Positions 8,345-21,352 of a stretch of DNA of 64,000 bases are shown piece after piece. Under the pieces are notes generated by a model. It was not told the origin of the DNA, did no database searches, and saw only the letters and a program-made list of their open reading frames with translations. The position numbers were made by a program, and so were the translations under genes. The stretch comes from Streptomyces toyocaensis (GTDB lineage: Bacteria > Actinomycetota > Actinomycetes > Streptomycetales > Streptomycetaceae): the NCBI RefSeq assembly GCF_000725125.1, contig NZ_JFCB01000010.1, forward strand, positions 1 to 64,000. Direction: 5' to 3'. Each line of letters opens with the position of its first letter. Positions within the stretch are counted from its first letter, which is position 1.

Positions 8345-9124
8345 TCACGCCCTGAAGAACTCCGCCAGCACCGGAGCCAGAACGTCCGGTTCGACCATAT
8401 GGGTCTGGCCCCCCAGGGTGCGGTACGTGCCCCGGGGGACCGACTCGGCGATCGCCCGCGCGGCCTCACGCATCCACGCCGGGCTCGCGTCCCCGGCGAT
8501 CGACAGCACCGGCACGCCGATCGACGACAGCAGCTCGCGCGGCACGCCCCCGTCGCCCATCACGGCGTCGTCGTGGGCGAGACTCTGCGCCATCGACTCC
8601 ATCCCGGCCCACATCGAGGACTGCCGCGCGCCCTGGATGACCGCCTCGCCCAGCCCGGTCAGCCGCAGGAAGAGCTCCACCGCGTCACCGCGCCGCCCCT
8701 CGGCGAGCGCCGCCGTCAGCCGCTCCGTGTACCGGGCGCGCTCCTCGAGGTGTTCTCCGGACATCGCGTACGGCGTCTCGTACACGGCGACCTGGCGCAC
8801 CGGCAGCCCGCCGGCCGCCGCCCGCAGCGCCAGCGCACCGCCCGAGGAGACGCCGTACAGCGCCGCCTCGCCGCCCACCGCCTCGATCAGCGCCGCCAGG
8901 TCCTCGACCTCGCGCTCCACCGCGTACGGAGGGGTGTCGCCGCTCGCACCCCGGCCCCGGCGGTCGTACACCACCACCCGGAAACGCTCCGACAGGGGAG
9001 CCGCCAGCGGCGCCACCGTGGCGCCCGTCGACATCGCCCCGCTGACGAGGACGATCGTGGAACCCCGACCGGCGCTCTCGTACGCCAGGGGGGTGCCGTC
9101 GCGCGAAGTGATGTTCTTGTCCAT
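8345..9124 (-). CDS. Alpha/beta hydrolase
   Basis: This 259-residue alpha/beta-hydrolase-fold protein has an oxyanion region at VLVSGAMSTG, strand beta-4 with VVVYDRRGRGASGD, the nucleophile elbow YGVSSGGALALRAA (serine nucleophile), an acid in PVLSIAGDASPAW, and a late histidine in LGGQTHMVEPDVL. It has no signal peptide, so it should act in the cytoplasm. The class includes carboxylesterases and peroxidase-like hydrolases. The substrate cannot be inferred. It is separated from neighbours by its own gaps on both sides and is probably a single-gene unit. Confidence 0.85.
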   Translation of the reverse strand: MDKNITSRDGTPLAYESAGRGSTIVLVSGAMSTGATVAPLAAPLSERFRVVVYDRRGRGASGDTPPYAVEREVEDLAALIEAVGGEAALYGVSSGGALALRAAAGGLPVRQVAVYETPYAMSGEHLEERARYTERLTAALAEGRRGDAVELFLRLTGLGEAVIQGARQSSMWAGMESMAQSLAHDDAVMGDGGVPRELLSSIGVPVLSIAGDASPAWMREAARAIAESVPRGTYRTLGGQTHMVEPDVLAPVLAEFFRA

Positions 9125-9204
9125 GTCTCACCAGACTGCCGCACGGCGCGAAATTCGTCGGGGAGGCGGGCGGCGCGTCCGCCGATCGCAACACTTCTAC
9201 GCGA

Positions 9205-9528
9205 TCAGCCGACTTCCACGTCGTAGAAGCAGAGGTGGTCCTTGATCTCCGCGACGTCCGCCCTCGGCTCCGGGTACGCCCAGACCAGGTCCGCGGCGCC
9301 CGGCCGCGACCAGTAGGAGGCGTCGCCCTTGAACGGGCAGTGCGTGCGTGTCTCCGAGGGCGTCAGCAGATCGAGCCGTACGTCCTCCGGCGGGATGTAG
9401 TAGCGCGCGGGACAGCCCGTCTCGCGCAGCACCAGTGCCCGGTCGCTCTCCGCCAGCACCTGCCCGCCGTGCACCACGCGGACATGCCGGTCACTGGGTT
9501 CCACGGTGATGCGGTGGCCCTTGGTCAC
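9205..9528 (-). CDS. DUF427 domain protein
   Basis: The product has 107 residues from GTG 9526-9528, chosen because GAAGGAG lies five bases upstream on that strand. A longer version from 9616 would overlap the next gene's start and lacks such a site. DUF427 signs are VRVVHGGQVLAES, ALVLRETGCPARYYIPPEDV and THCPFKGDASYW, ending in HLCFYDVEVG. The family is small, cytoplasmic and without an assigned reaction. The conserved CPFKG and Tyr/Trp residues suggest a small-molecule pocket. It is divergent from the methyltransferase gene at 9602. Confidence 0.85.
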   Translation of the reverse strand: MTKGHRITVEPSDRHVRVVHGGQVLAESDRALVLRETGCPARYYIPPEDVRLDLLTPSETRTHCPFKGDASYWSRPGAADLVWAYPEPRADVAEIKDHLCFYDVEVG

Positions 9529-9601
9529 GATCGCTCCTTCCGGGTAGCCGACTCGCCGGTTACAGCGCACGCTGTAGCGGAGTTCTTCCCGAGGAGGCCC
9601 C

Positions 9602-10405
9602 ATGGGAGCCGAGGACACCCGCAGGAACCGGGGAACACTCGCCCACCGCGCCCGCTACGCCCTGGGCCATCCGCGCCGCGTCCCCGCCCACGCGCGGCGC
9701 GCCCTGCGCGACGCCTGGCTGCGGCTCCGGCACCGCGACCACATCGCGTACTACCGCGCGGTCATGGCCTCCGACGCCGCCCGCGGCGCCGAGGCCGCCG
9801 TGGGCCACAACCCCTCACGCGAGCAGTGGGCACGCATCGGCCGCATGCAGTTCGACTACCTGGTGCGGCACGGTCTCCGGCCGCACCACCGCATGCTGGA
9901 GATCGGCTGCGGCAACCTCCGCGCCGGGCGCCTGTTCATCGACCATCTGGAACCGGGCCACTACTACGGCATCGACATCTCGCCGCACATCCTGCTCGCC
10001 GCCCAGGACACCCTCGTGCGCGAGAAACTCCAGGCCAAGCTGCCGCACCTGACCCTCGCCGACGACCTCACCTTCGCCTTCCTGCCGGACGGCCACTTCG
10101 ACGTCGTCCACGCCCACAGCGTCTTCTCGCACTCGCCCCGGCACGTCATCGAGGAGTGTTTCGCGCACGTCGGGAGGGTGCTGGCGCCCGGCGGCTTCTT
10201 CGACTTCACCTTCGACCGCACGGAGGGTGAGGAGCACCAGGTGCTGCACGAGGACTTCTACTACCGGACTCGGACGCTGGTGGACCTGGCCGCCGGGTAC
10301 GGTCTGTCGGCCCGGTTCATGGACGACTGGGAGGAGCTGCCGCACCGGCAGTCGAAGATACGGCTGACGGCGATGTCCGACCGGGCCCGTACTGTGGGTC
10401 CGTGA
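9602..10405 (+). CDS. SAM-dependent class I methyltransferase
   Basis: The product has 267 residues. ATG 9602 is preceded by GAGGAGGC. SAM motif I is MLEIGCGNLRAGRLFI at about residue 100, the acidic loop is YYGIDISPHIL, and motif IV-V is HFDVVHAHSVFSHSPRHVIE. The N-terminal 60 residues are Arg-rich and helical. This is a typical methyltransferase_11/25 type of unknown substrate. Its stop overlaps the next gene's GTG by four bases (GTGA), which implies translational coupling with the LOG-family gene. Confidence 0.85.
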   Translation: MGAEDTRRNRGTLAHRARYALGHPRRVPAHARRALRDAWLRLRHRDHIAYYRAVMASDAARGAEAAVGHNPSREQWARIGRMQFDYLVRHGLRPHHRMLEIGCGNLRAGRLFIDHLEPGHYYGIDISPHILLAAQDTLVREKLQAKLPHLTLADDLTFAFLPDGHFDVVHAHSVFSHSPRHVIEECFAHVGRVLAPGGFFDFTFDRTEGEEHQVLHEDFYYRTRTLVDLAAGYGLSARFMDDWEELPHRQSKIRLTAMSDRARTVGP

Positions 10406-10941
10406 ACATCTGCGTCTTCCTCTCCGCCGCCGACCTCGACGACCGCTACACGGGCCCCGCGCGGGACTTCGCGCGACTGCTGGGCAAGGGCGGGCACACG
10501 CTGGTGTGGGGCGGTTCGGACGTCGGCCTGATGAAGGTCGTCGCCGACGGGGTGGAGGAGGCCGGCGGGCGGCTCCTCGGCGTCTCGGTGGAGTTCCTCG
10601 CGGCGAAGGCCCGTGACGGAGTCGACGAGATGATCGTCGCCAAGGACCTCGCCGAGCGGAAGAGGCTGCTGCTGGAGAGGGCCGACGCGGTCGTCATCAT
10701 GGTGGGCGGCACCGGCACCCTCGACGAGGCGACGGAGATCCTGGAACTGAAGAAGCACGGGCACACCGAGAAGCCGGTGGTCCTGCTCAACACCGCCGGC
10801 TTCTACGACGGGCTCAAGCAGCAGTTCCGCCGCATGGAGGACGAGGGCTTCCTGCCCCGGCCGCTCACCGACCTGGTGTTCTTCGCCGAGGAACCGGTGG
10901 GCGCCCTGGCGTACCTGGAGGAGAGCCTGGGCGTGGAGTGA
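10402..10941 (+). CDS. LOG-family Rossmann protein (TIGR00730 type)
   Basis: The product has 179 residues, starting at GTG 10402 inside the stop of the preceding methyltransferase. LOG proteins release cytokinin bases or related nucleobases from 5'-monophosphates. The nucleotide loop is HTLVWGGSDVGLMKVVADG, and the family signature GGxGTxxE is VGGTGTLDEATEIL. The arginine-lysine pair is in DLAERKRLLL. Two positions differ from the textbook pattern: V replaces P before GG, and K follows GLM where G is usual. Both are compatible with a functional fold. Its role in Streptomyces is not established. Confidence 0.85.
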   Translation: MNICVFLSAADLDDRYTGPARDFARLLGKGGHTLVWGGSDVGLMKVVADGVEEAGGRLLGVSVEFLAAKARDGVDEMIVAKDLAERKRLLLERADAVVIMVGGTGTLDEATEILELKKHGHTEKPVVLLNTAGFYDGLKQQFRRMEDEGFLPRPLTDLVFFAEEPVGALAYLEESLGVE

Positions 10942-10959
10942 CCGCCCGGTGATGCGAGC

Positions 10960-11658
10960 ATGGCGGGCATGGCTACACATGTGATCACCGGAGCGGGCTC
11001 CGGCATCGGCGCGGCCGTCGCCCGCCGCCTGCACGCGCGCGGGGACGAGCTCGTGCTGCACGCGCGCGACGCGGGCCGGGCGAAGGAACTGGCGGCCGGG
11101 TTCCCCGGTGCCCGCACCCTCGTCGGCGACCTCGCGGACCCCGACAGGCTCAGCTGGGCCTTCTCCCACCAGTCCCTGCCGGAGCGGGTGGACTCCCTCC
11201 TCCACATCGCCGGCGTCGTCGAGCTCGGTCCGGTCGGTGAGCTGACTCCGAAGACCTGGCGGCACCAGCTCAACGTCAACCTCGTAGCCCCCGCCGAGCT
11301 GACCCGCCACTTCCTGCCCCAGCTCCGGGCGAGCCGCGGCCATGTGATCTTCGTCAACTCCGGTGCCGGTCTGAGCGCCCACGCCGACTGGTCCGCCTAC
11401 GCGGCCTCCAAGCACGGCCTGAAGGCCCTCGCCGACTCCCTGCGCCACGAGGAGCACGCGGGCGGCGTCAGGGTGACCTCGGTCTACCCCGGCCGCACGG
11501 CCAGCCCCATGCAGGCCAAGGTCCACCAGCAGGAGGGCAAGGAGTACGACCCCGCCCGGTGGATTGACCCGGAGTCGGTCGCCACGACGATCGTGACGGC
11601 CCTGGACCTCCCGGCCGACGCGGAGATCAACGACCTGACGGTGAGACCGGGACGTTAG
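10960..11658 (+). CDS. SDR family oxidoreductase
   Basis: The product has 232 residues from ATG 10960. A second ATG at 10969 begins the conserved ATHVITGAGSGIGAAVARRL and is an equally possible start, since neither has a strong ribosome binding site. Classical short-chain dehydrogenase marks are TGAGSGIG for NAD(P), LLHIAGV, the catalytic serine in FVNSGAGL, and YAASKHGLKAL with the catalytic YxxxK. It should oxidise or reduce a small carbonyl or alcohol in the cytoplasm. The substrate is unknown. It follows the LOG gene by 18 bases on the same strand and may be its operon partner. Confidence 0.88.
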   Translation: MAGMATHVITGAGSGIGAAVARRLHARGDELVLHARDAGRAKELAAGFPGARTLVGDLADPDRLSWAFSHQSLPERVDSLLHIAGVVELGPVGELTPKTWRHQLNVNLVAPAELTRHFLPQLRASRGHVIFVNSGAGLSAHADWSAYAASKHGLKALADSLRHEEHAGGVRVTSVYPGRTASPMQAKVHQQEGKEYDPARWIDPESVATTIVTALDLPADAEINDLTVRPGR

Positions 11659-11738
11659 TCACACTCCGTCCGCACCCTCCCACCCGTCCGGCGCCCTCCA
11701 GCCCCATTCAGCCCCTCCGGCGTGTGAGGAGCGGGGGT

Positions 11739-11757
11739 CCGGGGGCAGCGCCCCCGG
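11739..11757. repeat. GC-rich intergenic palindrome
   Basis: CCGGGGGC and GCCCCCGG pair around AGC between an SDR gene and the MetE-like gene. A similar element (CGGGGG, TTCCG, CCCCCG) is at 42523-42539 after serA. Small palindromes of this form are scattered through Streptomyces intergenic regions, as I recall. This copy may serve as a transcription terminator. Confidence 0.5.
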
Positions 11758-11809
11758 GTACGGGAAGGGTAGGGGCGGCGGGGGCGGAAAACCTCCGTAC
11801 GCTCTACGG

Positions 11810-15026
<3,217 letters not shown>

Positions 15027-15285
15027 CGGTTGAAGCCCACCTGATCGGCGCATACCAGATGCATACGGGTGGCTGGGGCGCATTCGGGCAACCGTCGGAG
15101 ACCGGTGCCCGTGGAAGCCCTGGGCGGCCTACTGTTGAGAGGTGCGCCTGCCGTGCCCAGCTGCGGTCGGGGCAACCCCGGACTCGTGAAGGGGCCGGGG
15201 AAGGGCTTTCCACCGCGGAGCCGTTGAGGGTTGTCGGGCATCGGGCCGCGAGGCGTGGGCACCGCCGGTTGTGAGAGGGACGGGA

Positions 15286-17607
15286 ATGGAACCGACCGAG
15301 AGCGCCGCCCCGGGCTCACGGCTGCGCCTGCGCCGCGTGGCCGTCGCCTTGCGGCGCGGCCGCGGGGACGGGCGGTCCGCGGAGCAGCCGGGCGCGCAGG
15401 GGCGCACCGGAGCGGGCGCCGCGGGCGTCGGTGACCCGCGTGCCGTCGGTGACCCGCGTGCCGTCGGTGACCCGCGTGGCGTCGGGCAGGCGCGTGGCGT
15501 CGGGCAGGCGGCTGCCGGGGCCGGCCCCGGGATGTCCGACCCGCTGTCCGGGACGGACACGGAACGGCACCCGTCCTGGCCCGCGTTGCCCGCGGCCGTC
15601 GTCGCGGCGGCGGGGTTCGTGCTGGGCGCCGGCTTCCTGCGGGCCTTCACCGGAGGGCACGCGCTCTTCCCGTCCGGGACCGTCGGCTGGTCGCTGGCGG
15701 TGCTGACCGGAATCATCGTCGGGCACCTGGTGATGCTGGGGCGGTCCCGGTGGTGGGGCGGTACGGGCTCCGGTGCCGCTCTCACGCTGGCCGTGCTGCT
15801 GCTGTACGGCTGGATCGCGGCCGGCCTGGTGAGCCTCACCGTCGTCGTCCTGGTCGGCGTCGCCCGGCGGGGCCGCTGGCGGCAGGGCGTGCTGCACGGC
15901 GCGGTGGACCTGCTCGGCATCGGCGCCGGGGCGTTGGTGCTGGCCGCGTTCGGCTCCGTGCCGTCCGTCGAGTCGCCGTCGACCCCCGACACGTGGACTC
16001 TGTACACCGCTCCCGGAGTGGTGCTGGTCGCCGCCGTCCATCTCACGGTCACCCGCGGTCTGTTGTGGTACCTGCACACCCCGCGCGAGGGGCTGCCCAC
16101 CGTGGCCAGGACCGCCCTGGTCCGGCAGGGACTCGTGGCGGTCGCCCTGCTCGGCATAGCGCCTCTGGTGTGTGTGGTCGCCGTCGCCAAGCCCGTGCTG
16201 CTGCCGCTCTTCTCCATTCCCCTGATCGCTCTCGACTCCACCCTGTGGATAGCCCGCGCGCGGGCCGAGGAGCAGTTGCGCGACCCACTCACCGGGCTGC
16301 CCAACCGGCAGTGGCTGCTGGAGCGGATCTGGACCGCGCTGGACGACGCGGAGCGGATCGGGGCCCGCGCCGCCCTCATGCTGATCGACCTGGACCGGTT
16401 CCGGTCCGTCAACGACACGCTCGGTCATCTCGCCGGTGACCGGCTGCTGCTGCAGATCGCCGACCGGCTGAGAGCCGCACTGCCGCGCGGGGCGGAGGCC
16501 GCGCGGCTGGGCGGCGACGAGTTCGCCGTCTTACTGCCCGTCGCCGACTCCACGACCTCAGCGACCCGCGTCGCCCGCGGCCTCGTCGCCGCCCTCAGCT
16601 CCCCGCTCGACCTCGACGGGCTCACCCTCGTCCTGGAGGCGAGTGCGGGAGTCGCCGTTTTCCCGGACCACGCGGTCGACGCGGAGGGGCTGCTGCGGCG
16701 GGCCGACGTGGCGATGTACCAGGCGAAGCGGGACCGCACGGGAGTCGAGGCGTACGAGTCCAAGCGCGACTCCAACACCCCGGACCGGCTCGGGCTGCTG
16801 GGAGATCTGCGCCGTGCGCTGGACGCTCGTGAGGTGGAGCTGCACTACCAGCCCAAGGTCCGCTTCGACGGGCAGGTCGCGGGGCTCGAGGCGCTGGTGC
16901 GGTGGGTGCATCCCGAGCGGGGCAGGGTGCCGCCGGACGAGTTCATCGCGATCGCGGAATCGTCGGGGCTGATGCCGCATCTCACCGAGTACGTGCTGGA
17001 GACCGCGCTCGGGCAGGTCGCGGAGTGGCGGTCACAGGGGTTGTTCGTACCGGTCGCCGTCAACGTCTCGCCGCGCGATGTGCACACGCCCGGATTCGCC
17101 GGGTCGGTCGCGGCGCGGCTGGCCCGGCACGGGGTGCCGGCGGGAGCGCTCCAACTGGAGATCACCGAGCACGTGCTGCTGGAGGACCCGCAGCGTGCGG
17201 CCGACACGCTGAACGCGCTGACCGGGCACGGAGTGAAGATGTCCCTGGACGACTTCGGGACGGGGTACTCCTCGCTGGTGCATCTGCGGCGGCTGCCGGT
17301 GAGCGAGCTGAAGATCGACCGGTCGTTCGTGGCGCGGCTGGCGGTCGACACCGAGGACGCGGAGATCGTGCGGTGCACGGTGGACCTGGCCCACTCGCTC
17401 GGGCTGCTGGTCGTCGCGGAGGGTGTGGAGGACGACGAGACCTGGGAGCGGCTGCGGGACCTGCGGTGTGATGCGGTGCAGGGGTGGCTGGTGGCCGCGG
17501 CGATGCCGCCGGACGAGACCACGGCCTGGCTCCTGGCGCGCGGTGCCCGGGGCTGGCAGCGCCCGGCGGCGGCCCTTCCGGCGGCGACGACGACGGCCGA
17601 CGACTAG
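15286..17607 (+). CDS. rmdB: Membrane GGDEF-EAL c-di-GMP protein, RmdB-like
   Basis: The product has 773 residues from ATG 15286, with GAGAGGGA at 15272-15279. The order is a basic, low-complexity N-terminus with heptad-like GDPRAV repeats, six or so hydrophobic helices (about residues 100-320), a GGDEF domain (GGDEF at 409-413, with [13 protein letters not shown]), and a C-terminal EAL domain. All key EAL residues are present: EAL at 535-537, VAVNVS, LEITEHVL, DDFGTGYSS and VVAEGVE. So phosphodiesterase activity is expected, and cyclase activity is possible. The position near gatC fits what I recall for RmdB (SCO5495), a c-di-GMP phosphodiesterase of Streptomyces development. The name is by context and is not proven. 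Confidence 0.85.
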   Translation: MEPTESAAPGSRLRLRRVAVALRRGRGDGRSAEQPGAQGRTGAGAAGVGDPRAVGDPRAVGDPRGVGQARGVGQAAAGAGPGMSDPLSGTDTERHPSWPALPAAVVAAAGFVLGAGFLRAFTGGHALFPSGTVGWSLAVLTGIIVGHLVMLGRSRWWGGTGSGAALTLAVLLLYGWIAAGLVSLTVVVLVGVARRGRWRQGVLHGAVDLLGIGAGALVLAAFGSVPSVESPSTPDTWTLYTAPGVVLVAAVHLTVTRGLLWYLHTPREGLPTVARTALVRQGLVAVALLGIAPLVCVVAVAKPVLLPLFSIPLIALDSTLWIARARAEEQLRDPLTGLPNRQWLLERIWTALDDAERIGARAALMLIDLDRFRSVNDTLGHLAGDRLLLQIADRLRAALPRGAEAARLGGDEFAVLLPVADSTTSATRVARGLVAALSSPLDLDGLTLVLEASAGVAVFPDHAVDAEGLLRRADVAMYQAKRDRTGVEAYESKRDSNTPDRLGLLGDLRRALDAREVELHYQPKVRFDGQVAGLEALVRWVHPERGRVPPDEFIAIAESSGLMPHLTEYVLETALGQVAEWRSQGLFVPVAVNVSPRDVHTPGFAGSVAARLARHGVPAGALQLEITEHVLLEDPQRAADTLNALTGHGVKMSLDDFGTGYSSLVHLRRLPVSELKIDRSFVARLAVDTEDAEIVRCTVDLAHSLGLLVVAEGVEDDETWERLRDLRCDAVQGWLVAAAMPPDETTAWLLARGARGWQRPAAALPAATTTADD
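15427..15516. repeat. Five imperfect 18-bp tandem repeats within rmdB
   Basis: Units of GTCGGTGACCCGCGTGCC run from 15427 to 15516. The first two are identical, the third differs by one base, and the last two have drifted (GTCGGGCAGG at the front). They encode the hexapeptide VGDPRA repeated in the cytoplasmic N-terminus. Unit size is a multiple of three, so copy-number changes keep the frame. Confidence 0.9.
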
Positions 17608-17772
17608 CCCCACCCGGCCCGGGTCCGCGCGGAGACCCCCGGGTGGGCATCCCGATCGCCACACACACGCACCCCCCCGGAACCGGCCCCGCGGAAAGGG
17701 TTTCACGGGCACGGCTCCCCGCCCCATAGGATTGGGCCCAAACCACACACACTCACCCCAGAGGATCGCTGC

Positions 17773-18069
17773 ATGCCTGGCATCACGCGCGAGGAGGTCG
17801 CCCACCTCGCCCGGCTGGCGCGTCTGGAGCTGAAGCCCGAAGAGCTTGACCACTTCGCAGGCCAGCTTGACGACATCATCGGCGCGGTCGCCCGCGTCAG
17901 CGAGGTCGCCGACCAAGACGTACCGCCGACCTCGCACCCGCTCCCGCTGACCAACGTCATGCGGCCGGACGAGGTCCGTCCCTCGCTCACCCCCGAGCAG
18001 GCGCTCTCCGGCGCCCCGGCCCAGGAGCAGCAGCGTTTCAAGGTGCCGCAGATCCTGGGGGAGGAGTAA
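17773..18069 (+). CDS. gatC: Aspartyl/glutamyl-tRNA amidotransferase subunit C
   Basis: The product has 98 residues. GatC links GatA and GatB in the complex that converts Glu-tRNA(Gln) or Asp-tRNA(Asn) to the amide form. The conserved start [17 protein letters not shown], the [16 protein letters not shown] helix and a tail with [16 protein letters not shown] match the family. It begins the operon, with the stop six bases before gatA. The gap before it (17608-17772) is 165 bases and shows no recognised terminator or operator. Confidence 0.96.
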   Translation: MPGITREEVAHLARLARLELKPEELDHFAGQLDDIIGAVARVSEVADQDVPPTSHPLPLTNVMRPDEVRPSLTPEQALSGAPAQEQQRFKVPQILGEE

Positions 18070-18075
18070 CCCGCC

Positions 18076-19572
18076 ATGAGCGATCACATCATCAAGCTCA
18101 CCGCCGCCGAGACCGCCGCGAAGATCGCCTCGGGCGAGCTCACCGCCGTCGAGGTCACCGAGGCGCACCTGGCCCGTATCGAGGCCGTCGACGAGAAGGT
18201 GCACGCCTTCCTGCACGTCGACCGCGAGGGCGCCCTGGCGCAGGCGCGTGCCGTCGACGAGAAGCGGGCGCGTGGCGAGGAGCTCGGCCCGCTGGCCGGC
18301 GTCCCGCTCGCGCTCAAGGACATCTTCACCACCGAGGGCATCCCGACCACCGTCGGTTCCAAGATCCTCGAGGGCTGGATCCCGCCGTACGACGCGACGC
18401 TCACCCAGCGGCTCAAGGCCGCCGACGTGGTCATCCTCGGCAAGACCAACATGGACGAGTTCGCCATGGGGTCCAGCACCGAGAACAGCGCCTACGGCCC
18501 GACCGGGAACCCCTGGGACCTGACCCGGATCCCCGGCGGGTCGGGCGGCGGGTCGTCCGCCGCCCTCGCCTCCTTCCAGGCCCCCCTCGCCATCGGCACC
18601 GACACCGGCGGTTCCATCCGCCAGCCGGCCGCCGTCACCGGCACCGTCGGCGTCAAGCCGACGTACGGCGCGGTCTCCCGGTACGGCATGGTCGCCTTCT
18701 CCAGCTCCCTGGACCAGGGCGGCCCCTGTGCCCGTACGGTCCTGGACGCCGCCCTGCTGCACGAGGTGATCGCCGGGCACGACCCGCTCGACTCCACCTC
18801 CATCGACGAGCCGGTCCCGCCGGTCGTCGAGGCCGCCCGCAACGGGTCCGTCGCCGGTATGCGCGTCGGCGTCGTCAAGCAGTTCCGCGGCGAGGGGTAC
18901 CAGGCCGGCGTCGTCCAGCGGTTCGACGAGTCCGTCGAGCTGCTGAAGGGGCTGGGCGCCGAGATCGTCGAGCTGGACTGCCCCTCGTTCGATCTCGCGC
19001 TGTCGGCCTACTACCTGATCGCGCCCTCCGAGTGCTCGTCCAACCTCGCCCGCTTCGACGGCCTGCGCTACGGCCTGCGGACCGGCGACGACGGCTCGCA
19101 CTCCGCCGAGGAGGTCACCTCGCTGACCCGCGAGGCCGGCTTCGGTGACGAGGTCAAGCGCCGCATCATGCTCGGCACCTACGCGCTCAGCTCCGGCTAC
19201 TACGACGCGTACTACGGCAGCGCCCAGAAGGTCCGCACGCTGATCAAGCAGGACTTCGACAAGGCGTTCGAGCAGGTCGACGTGATCGTCTCCCCGACGA
19301 CCCCCACCACCGCCTTCGCGATCGGCGAGCGCGCCGACGACCCGATGGCGATGTACCTCGCCGACCTGTGCACCATCCCGACCAACCTGGCCGGCAACGC
19401 CGCCATGTCGCTGCCCTGCGGCCTCGCGCCCGAGGACGGCCTGCCGGTCGGACTGCAGATCATCGCCCCGGTCATGAAGGACGACCGCCTGTACAAGGTG
19501 GGTGCCGCCGTCGAGGCCGCCTTCGTGGAAAAGTGGGGCCACCCGTTGCTCGAGGAGGCTCCGTCGCTGTGA
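18076..19572 (+). CDS. gatA: Aspartyl/glutamyl-tRNA amidotransferase subunit A
   Basis: This 498-residue amidase-signature enzyme releases ammonia from glutamine for GatB. The Ser-cisSer-Lys triad can be located in [12 protein letters not shown] (lysine), [14 protein letters not shown] (cis-serine region) and [16 protein letters not shown] (nucleophile serine). [18 protein letters not shown] is also conserved. Length and motifs are as expected. Its TGA overlaps the GTG of the next small gene by four bases, so translation is coupled. Confidence 0.97.
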   Translation: MSDHIIKLTAAETAAKIASGELTAVEVTEAHLARIEAVDEKVHAFLHVDREGALAQARAVDEKRARGEELGPLAGVPLALKDIFTTEGIPTTVGSKILEGWIPPYDATLTQRLKAADVVILGKTNMDEFAMGSSTENSAYGPTGNPWDLTRIPGGSGGGSSAALASFQAPLAIGTDTGGSIRQPAAVTGTVGVKPTYGAVSRYGMVAFSSSLDQGGPCARTVLDAALLHEVIAGHDPLDSTSIDEPVPPVVEAARNGSVAGMRVGVVKQFRGEGYQAGVVQRFDESVELLKGLGAEIVELDCPSFDLALSAYYLIAPSECSSNLARFDGLRYGLRTGDDGSHSAEEVTSLTREAGFGDEVKRRIMLGTYALSSGYYDAYYGSAQKVRTLIKQDFDKAFEQVDVIVSPTTPTTAFAIGERADDPMAMYLADLCTIPTNLAGNAAMSLPCGLAPEDGLPVGLQIIAPVMKDDRLYKVGAAVEAAFVEKWGHPLLEEAPSL

Positions 19573-19808
19573 GTGCACTGACCAAGGCCAAGGGCTTCAA
19601 GAAGTCCAAGTCCGGCACGTACCTGTCCATGGCCGCCACCGCCTTCGGCGCGATCGGCGTCGCCAAGCGCGTCAAGAAGGCCCGGCTGGAGAAGGACACC
19701 CTGGTCCTGATCGACGCCACCGTGTCCGCCGCCGCCATCGTCACCGGCCTCGCCATCCTCTACCGCGAGCTGAAGCGGCTGGGCGACGACGACGTCCTGC
19801 TGGGCTGA
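19569..19808 (+). CDS. Small membrane protein inside the gatCAB operon
   Basis: The product has 79 residues from GTG 19569, which overlaps the gatA stop (GTGA). The N-terminus is basic ([15 protein letters not shown]). It is followed by a first hydrophobic stretch with [12 protein letters not shown], a charged turn [11 protein letters not shown], and a transmembrane helix [19 protein letters not shown] ending in [11 protein letters not shown] recognise no family. I recall a similar small gene between gatA and gatB in other Streptomyces, which suggests a conserved function. The coupling means it is made in step with the amidotransferase, but whether it contacts it is unknown. Confidence 0.85.
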   Translation: MSALTKAKGFKKSKSGTYLSMAATAFGAIGVAKRVKKARLEKDTLVLIDATVSAAAIVTGLAILYRELKRLGDDDVLLG

Positions 19809-19823
19809 GAGGGAAGTTTCACC

Positions 19824-21338
19824 GTGACCACCACGACCGACCTGGTGTCGTACGAGGACGCTCTCGCGTCGTACGACCCCGTCATGGGCCTCGAGGTCCA
19901 TGTCGAACTCGGCACCAAGACCAAGATGTTCTGCGGGTGCTCGACCGAGCTGGGCGCCGACGCCAACTCGCAGACCTGTCCCGTCTGCCTCGGCCTGCCC
20001 GGCGCTCTCCCGGTCGTCAACGCGATCGGCGTCGAGTCCGCCGTCAAGATCGGTCTCGCGCTGAACTGTGAGATCGCCGAATGGTGCCGCTTCGCCCGGA
20101 AGAACTACTTCTATCCGGACATGCCGAAGAACTTCCAGACCTCCCAGTACGACGAGCCGATCGCCTTCCACGGCTACCTCGACGTGCAGCTGGAGGACGG
20201 CGAGACCTTCCGCGTGGAGATCGAGCGCGCCCACATGGAGGAGGACACCGGGAAGTCCACGCACGTGGGCGGCGCCACCGGGCGCATTCACGGCGCGTCC
20301 CACTCGCTGCTCGACTACAACCGCGCGGGCATCCCGCTCATCGAGATCGTCACCAAGCCGATCGTCGGCGCGGGGGAGCGCGCTCCCGAGGTCGCGCGGG
20401 CCTACGTCCGTGAGCTGCGCGAGCTCATCCGGGCGCTCGGCGTCTCGGAGGCCCGCATGGAGATGGGCCAGATGCGCTGCGACGTGAACCTGTCGCTGCG
20501 TCCGCACGGCACCGAGAAGTTCGGCACCCGCTCCGAGACGAAGAACGTCAACTCGCTGCGGTCCGTCGAGCGGGCCGCCCGGTTCGAGATCCAGCGGCAC
20601 GCGGCCGTGCTCTCCTCCGGCGGCACGATCGTCCAGGAGACCCGGCACTTCCACGAGGACACGGGCTCCACGACCTCCGGCCGGGTGAAGGAGGAGGCCG
20701 AGGACTACCGGTACTTCCCGGAGCCCGACCTGGTGCCCGTGGCGCCCGCGCGCGCGTGGGTCGAGGAGCTCCGCGCGGGTCTGCCCGAGCTGCCGCTGGT
20801 GCGCCGCAACCGGCTCCGCGAGGAGTGGGGGATCTCCGGCACCGACATGCAGGCGATCCTCAACGCCGGTGCGCTGGACCCGATCGTCGCCACGATCGAC
20901 GCCGGTGCCGACGCCGCCTCCGCACGCAAGTGGTGGATGGGTGAGCTCGCCCGTGCCGCCAACGAGTCGGGCAAGGCGCTCGACGAGCTGGCGATCACCC
21001 CGGCCGAGGTGGCCCGGGTGACGGAGCTGGTGTCCGAGGGTTCCCTCAACGACAAGCTGGCCCGCCAGGTCATCGAGGGCGTGCTCGCCGGCGAGGGCAC
21101 TCCGGACGAGGTCGTCGACAAGCGCGGTCTGAAGGTCGTCTCGGACGAGGGCGCGCTCACCGCGGCCGTGGACGAGGCCATCGCCGGCAGCCCGGCCGTC
21201 GCGGACAAGATCCGCGGTGGCAAGGTCGCCGCGGCCGGTGCGCTGGTCGGCGCCGTCATGAAGGCCACGCGCGGCCAGGCGGACGCGGCCCGCGTGAAGG
21301 AGCTGATCCTGCAGAAGCTGGGCGTCGGCGAGGGCTGA
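19824..21338 (+). CDS. gatB: Aspartyl/glutamyl-tRNA amidotransferase subunit B
   Basis: The product has 504 residues from GTG 19824. GatB phosphorylates the acyl group of misacylated tRNA and transfers ammonia to it. Conserved parts are [52 protein letters not shown], the [13 protein letters not shown] cluster and [14 protein letters not shown]. The C-terminal YqeY-like tail domain ([20 protein letters not shown]) binds tRNA. It ends the operon 14 bases before a strong bidirectional hairpin. Confidence 0.97.
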   Translation: MTTTTDLVSYEDALASYDPVMGLEVHVELGTKTKMFCGCSTELGADANSQTCPVCLGLPGALPVVNAIGVESAVKIGLALNCEIAEWCRFARKNYFYPDMPKNFQTSQYDEPIAFHGYLDVQLEDGETFRVEIERAHMEEDTGKSTHVGGATGRIHGASHSLLDYNRAGIPLIEIVTKPIVGAGERAPEVARAYVRELRELIRALGVSEARMEMGQMRCDVNLSLRPHGTEKFGTRSETKNVNSLRSVERAARFEIQRHAAVLSSGGTIVQETRHFHEDTGSTTSGRVKEEAEDYRYFPEPDLVPVAPARAWVEELRAGLPELPLVRRNRLREEWGISGTDMQAILNAGALDPIVATIDAGADAASARKWWMGELARAANESGKALDELAITPAEVARVTELVSEGSLNDKLARQVIEGVLAGEGTPDEVVDKRGLKVVSDEGALTAAVDEAIAGSPAVADKIRGGKVAAAGALVGAVMKATRGQADAARVKELILQKLGVGEG

Positions 21339-21352
21339 CGTCTCACGGACAT

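Noticed and set aside
9529..9616. N-terminal extension of the DUF427 gene to 9616
   Set aside because: It would overlap the divergent methyltransferase start. GTG 9528 has GAAGGAG five bases upstream.
15427..15516. Repeat array considered as CRISPR
   Set aside because: The units are 18 bases, contiguous with no spacers, and coding in frame.
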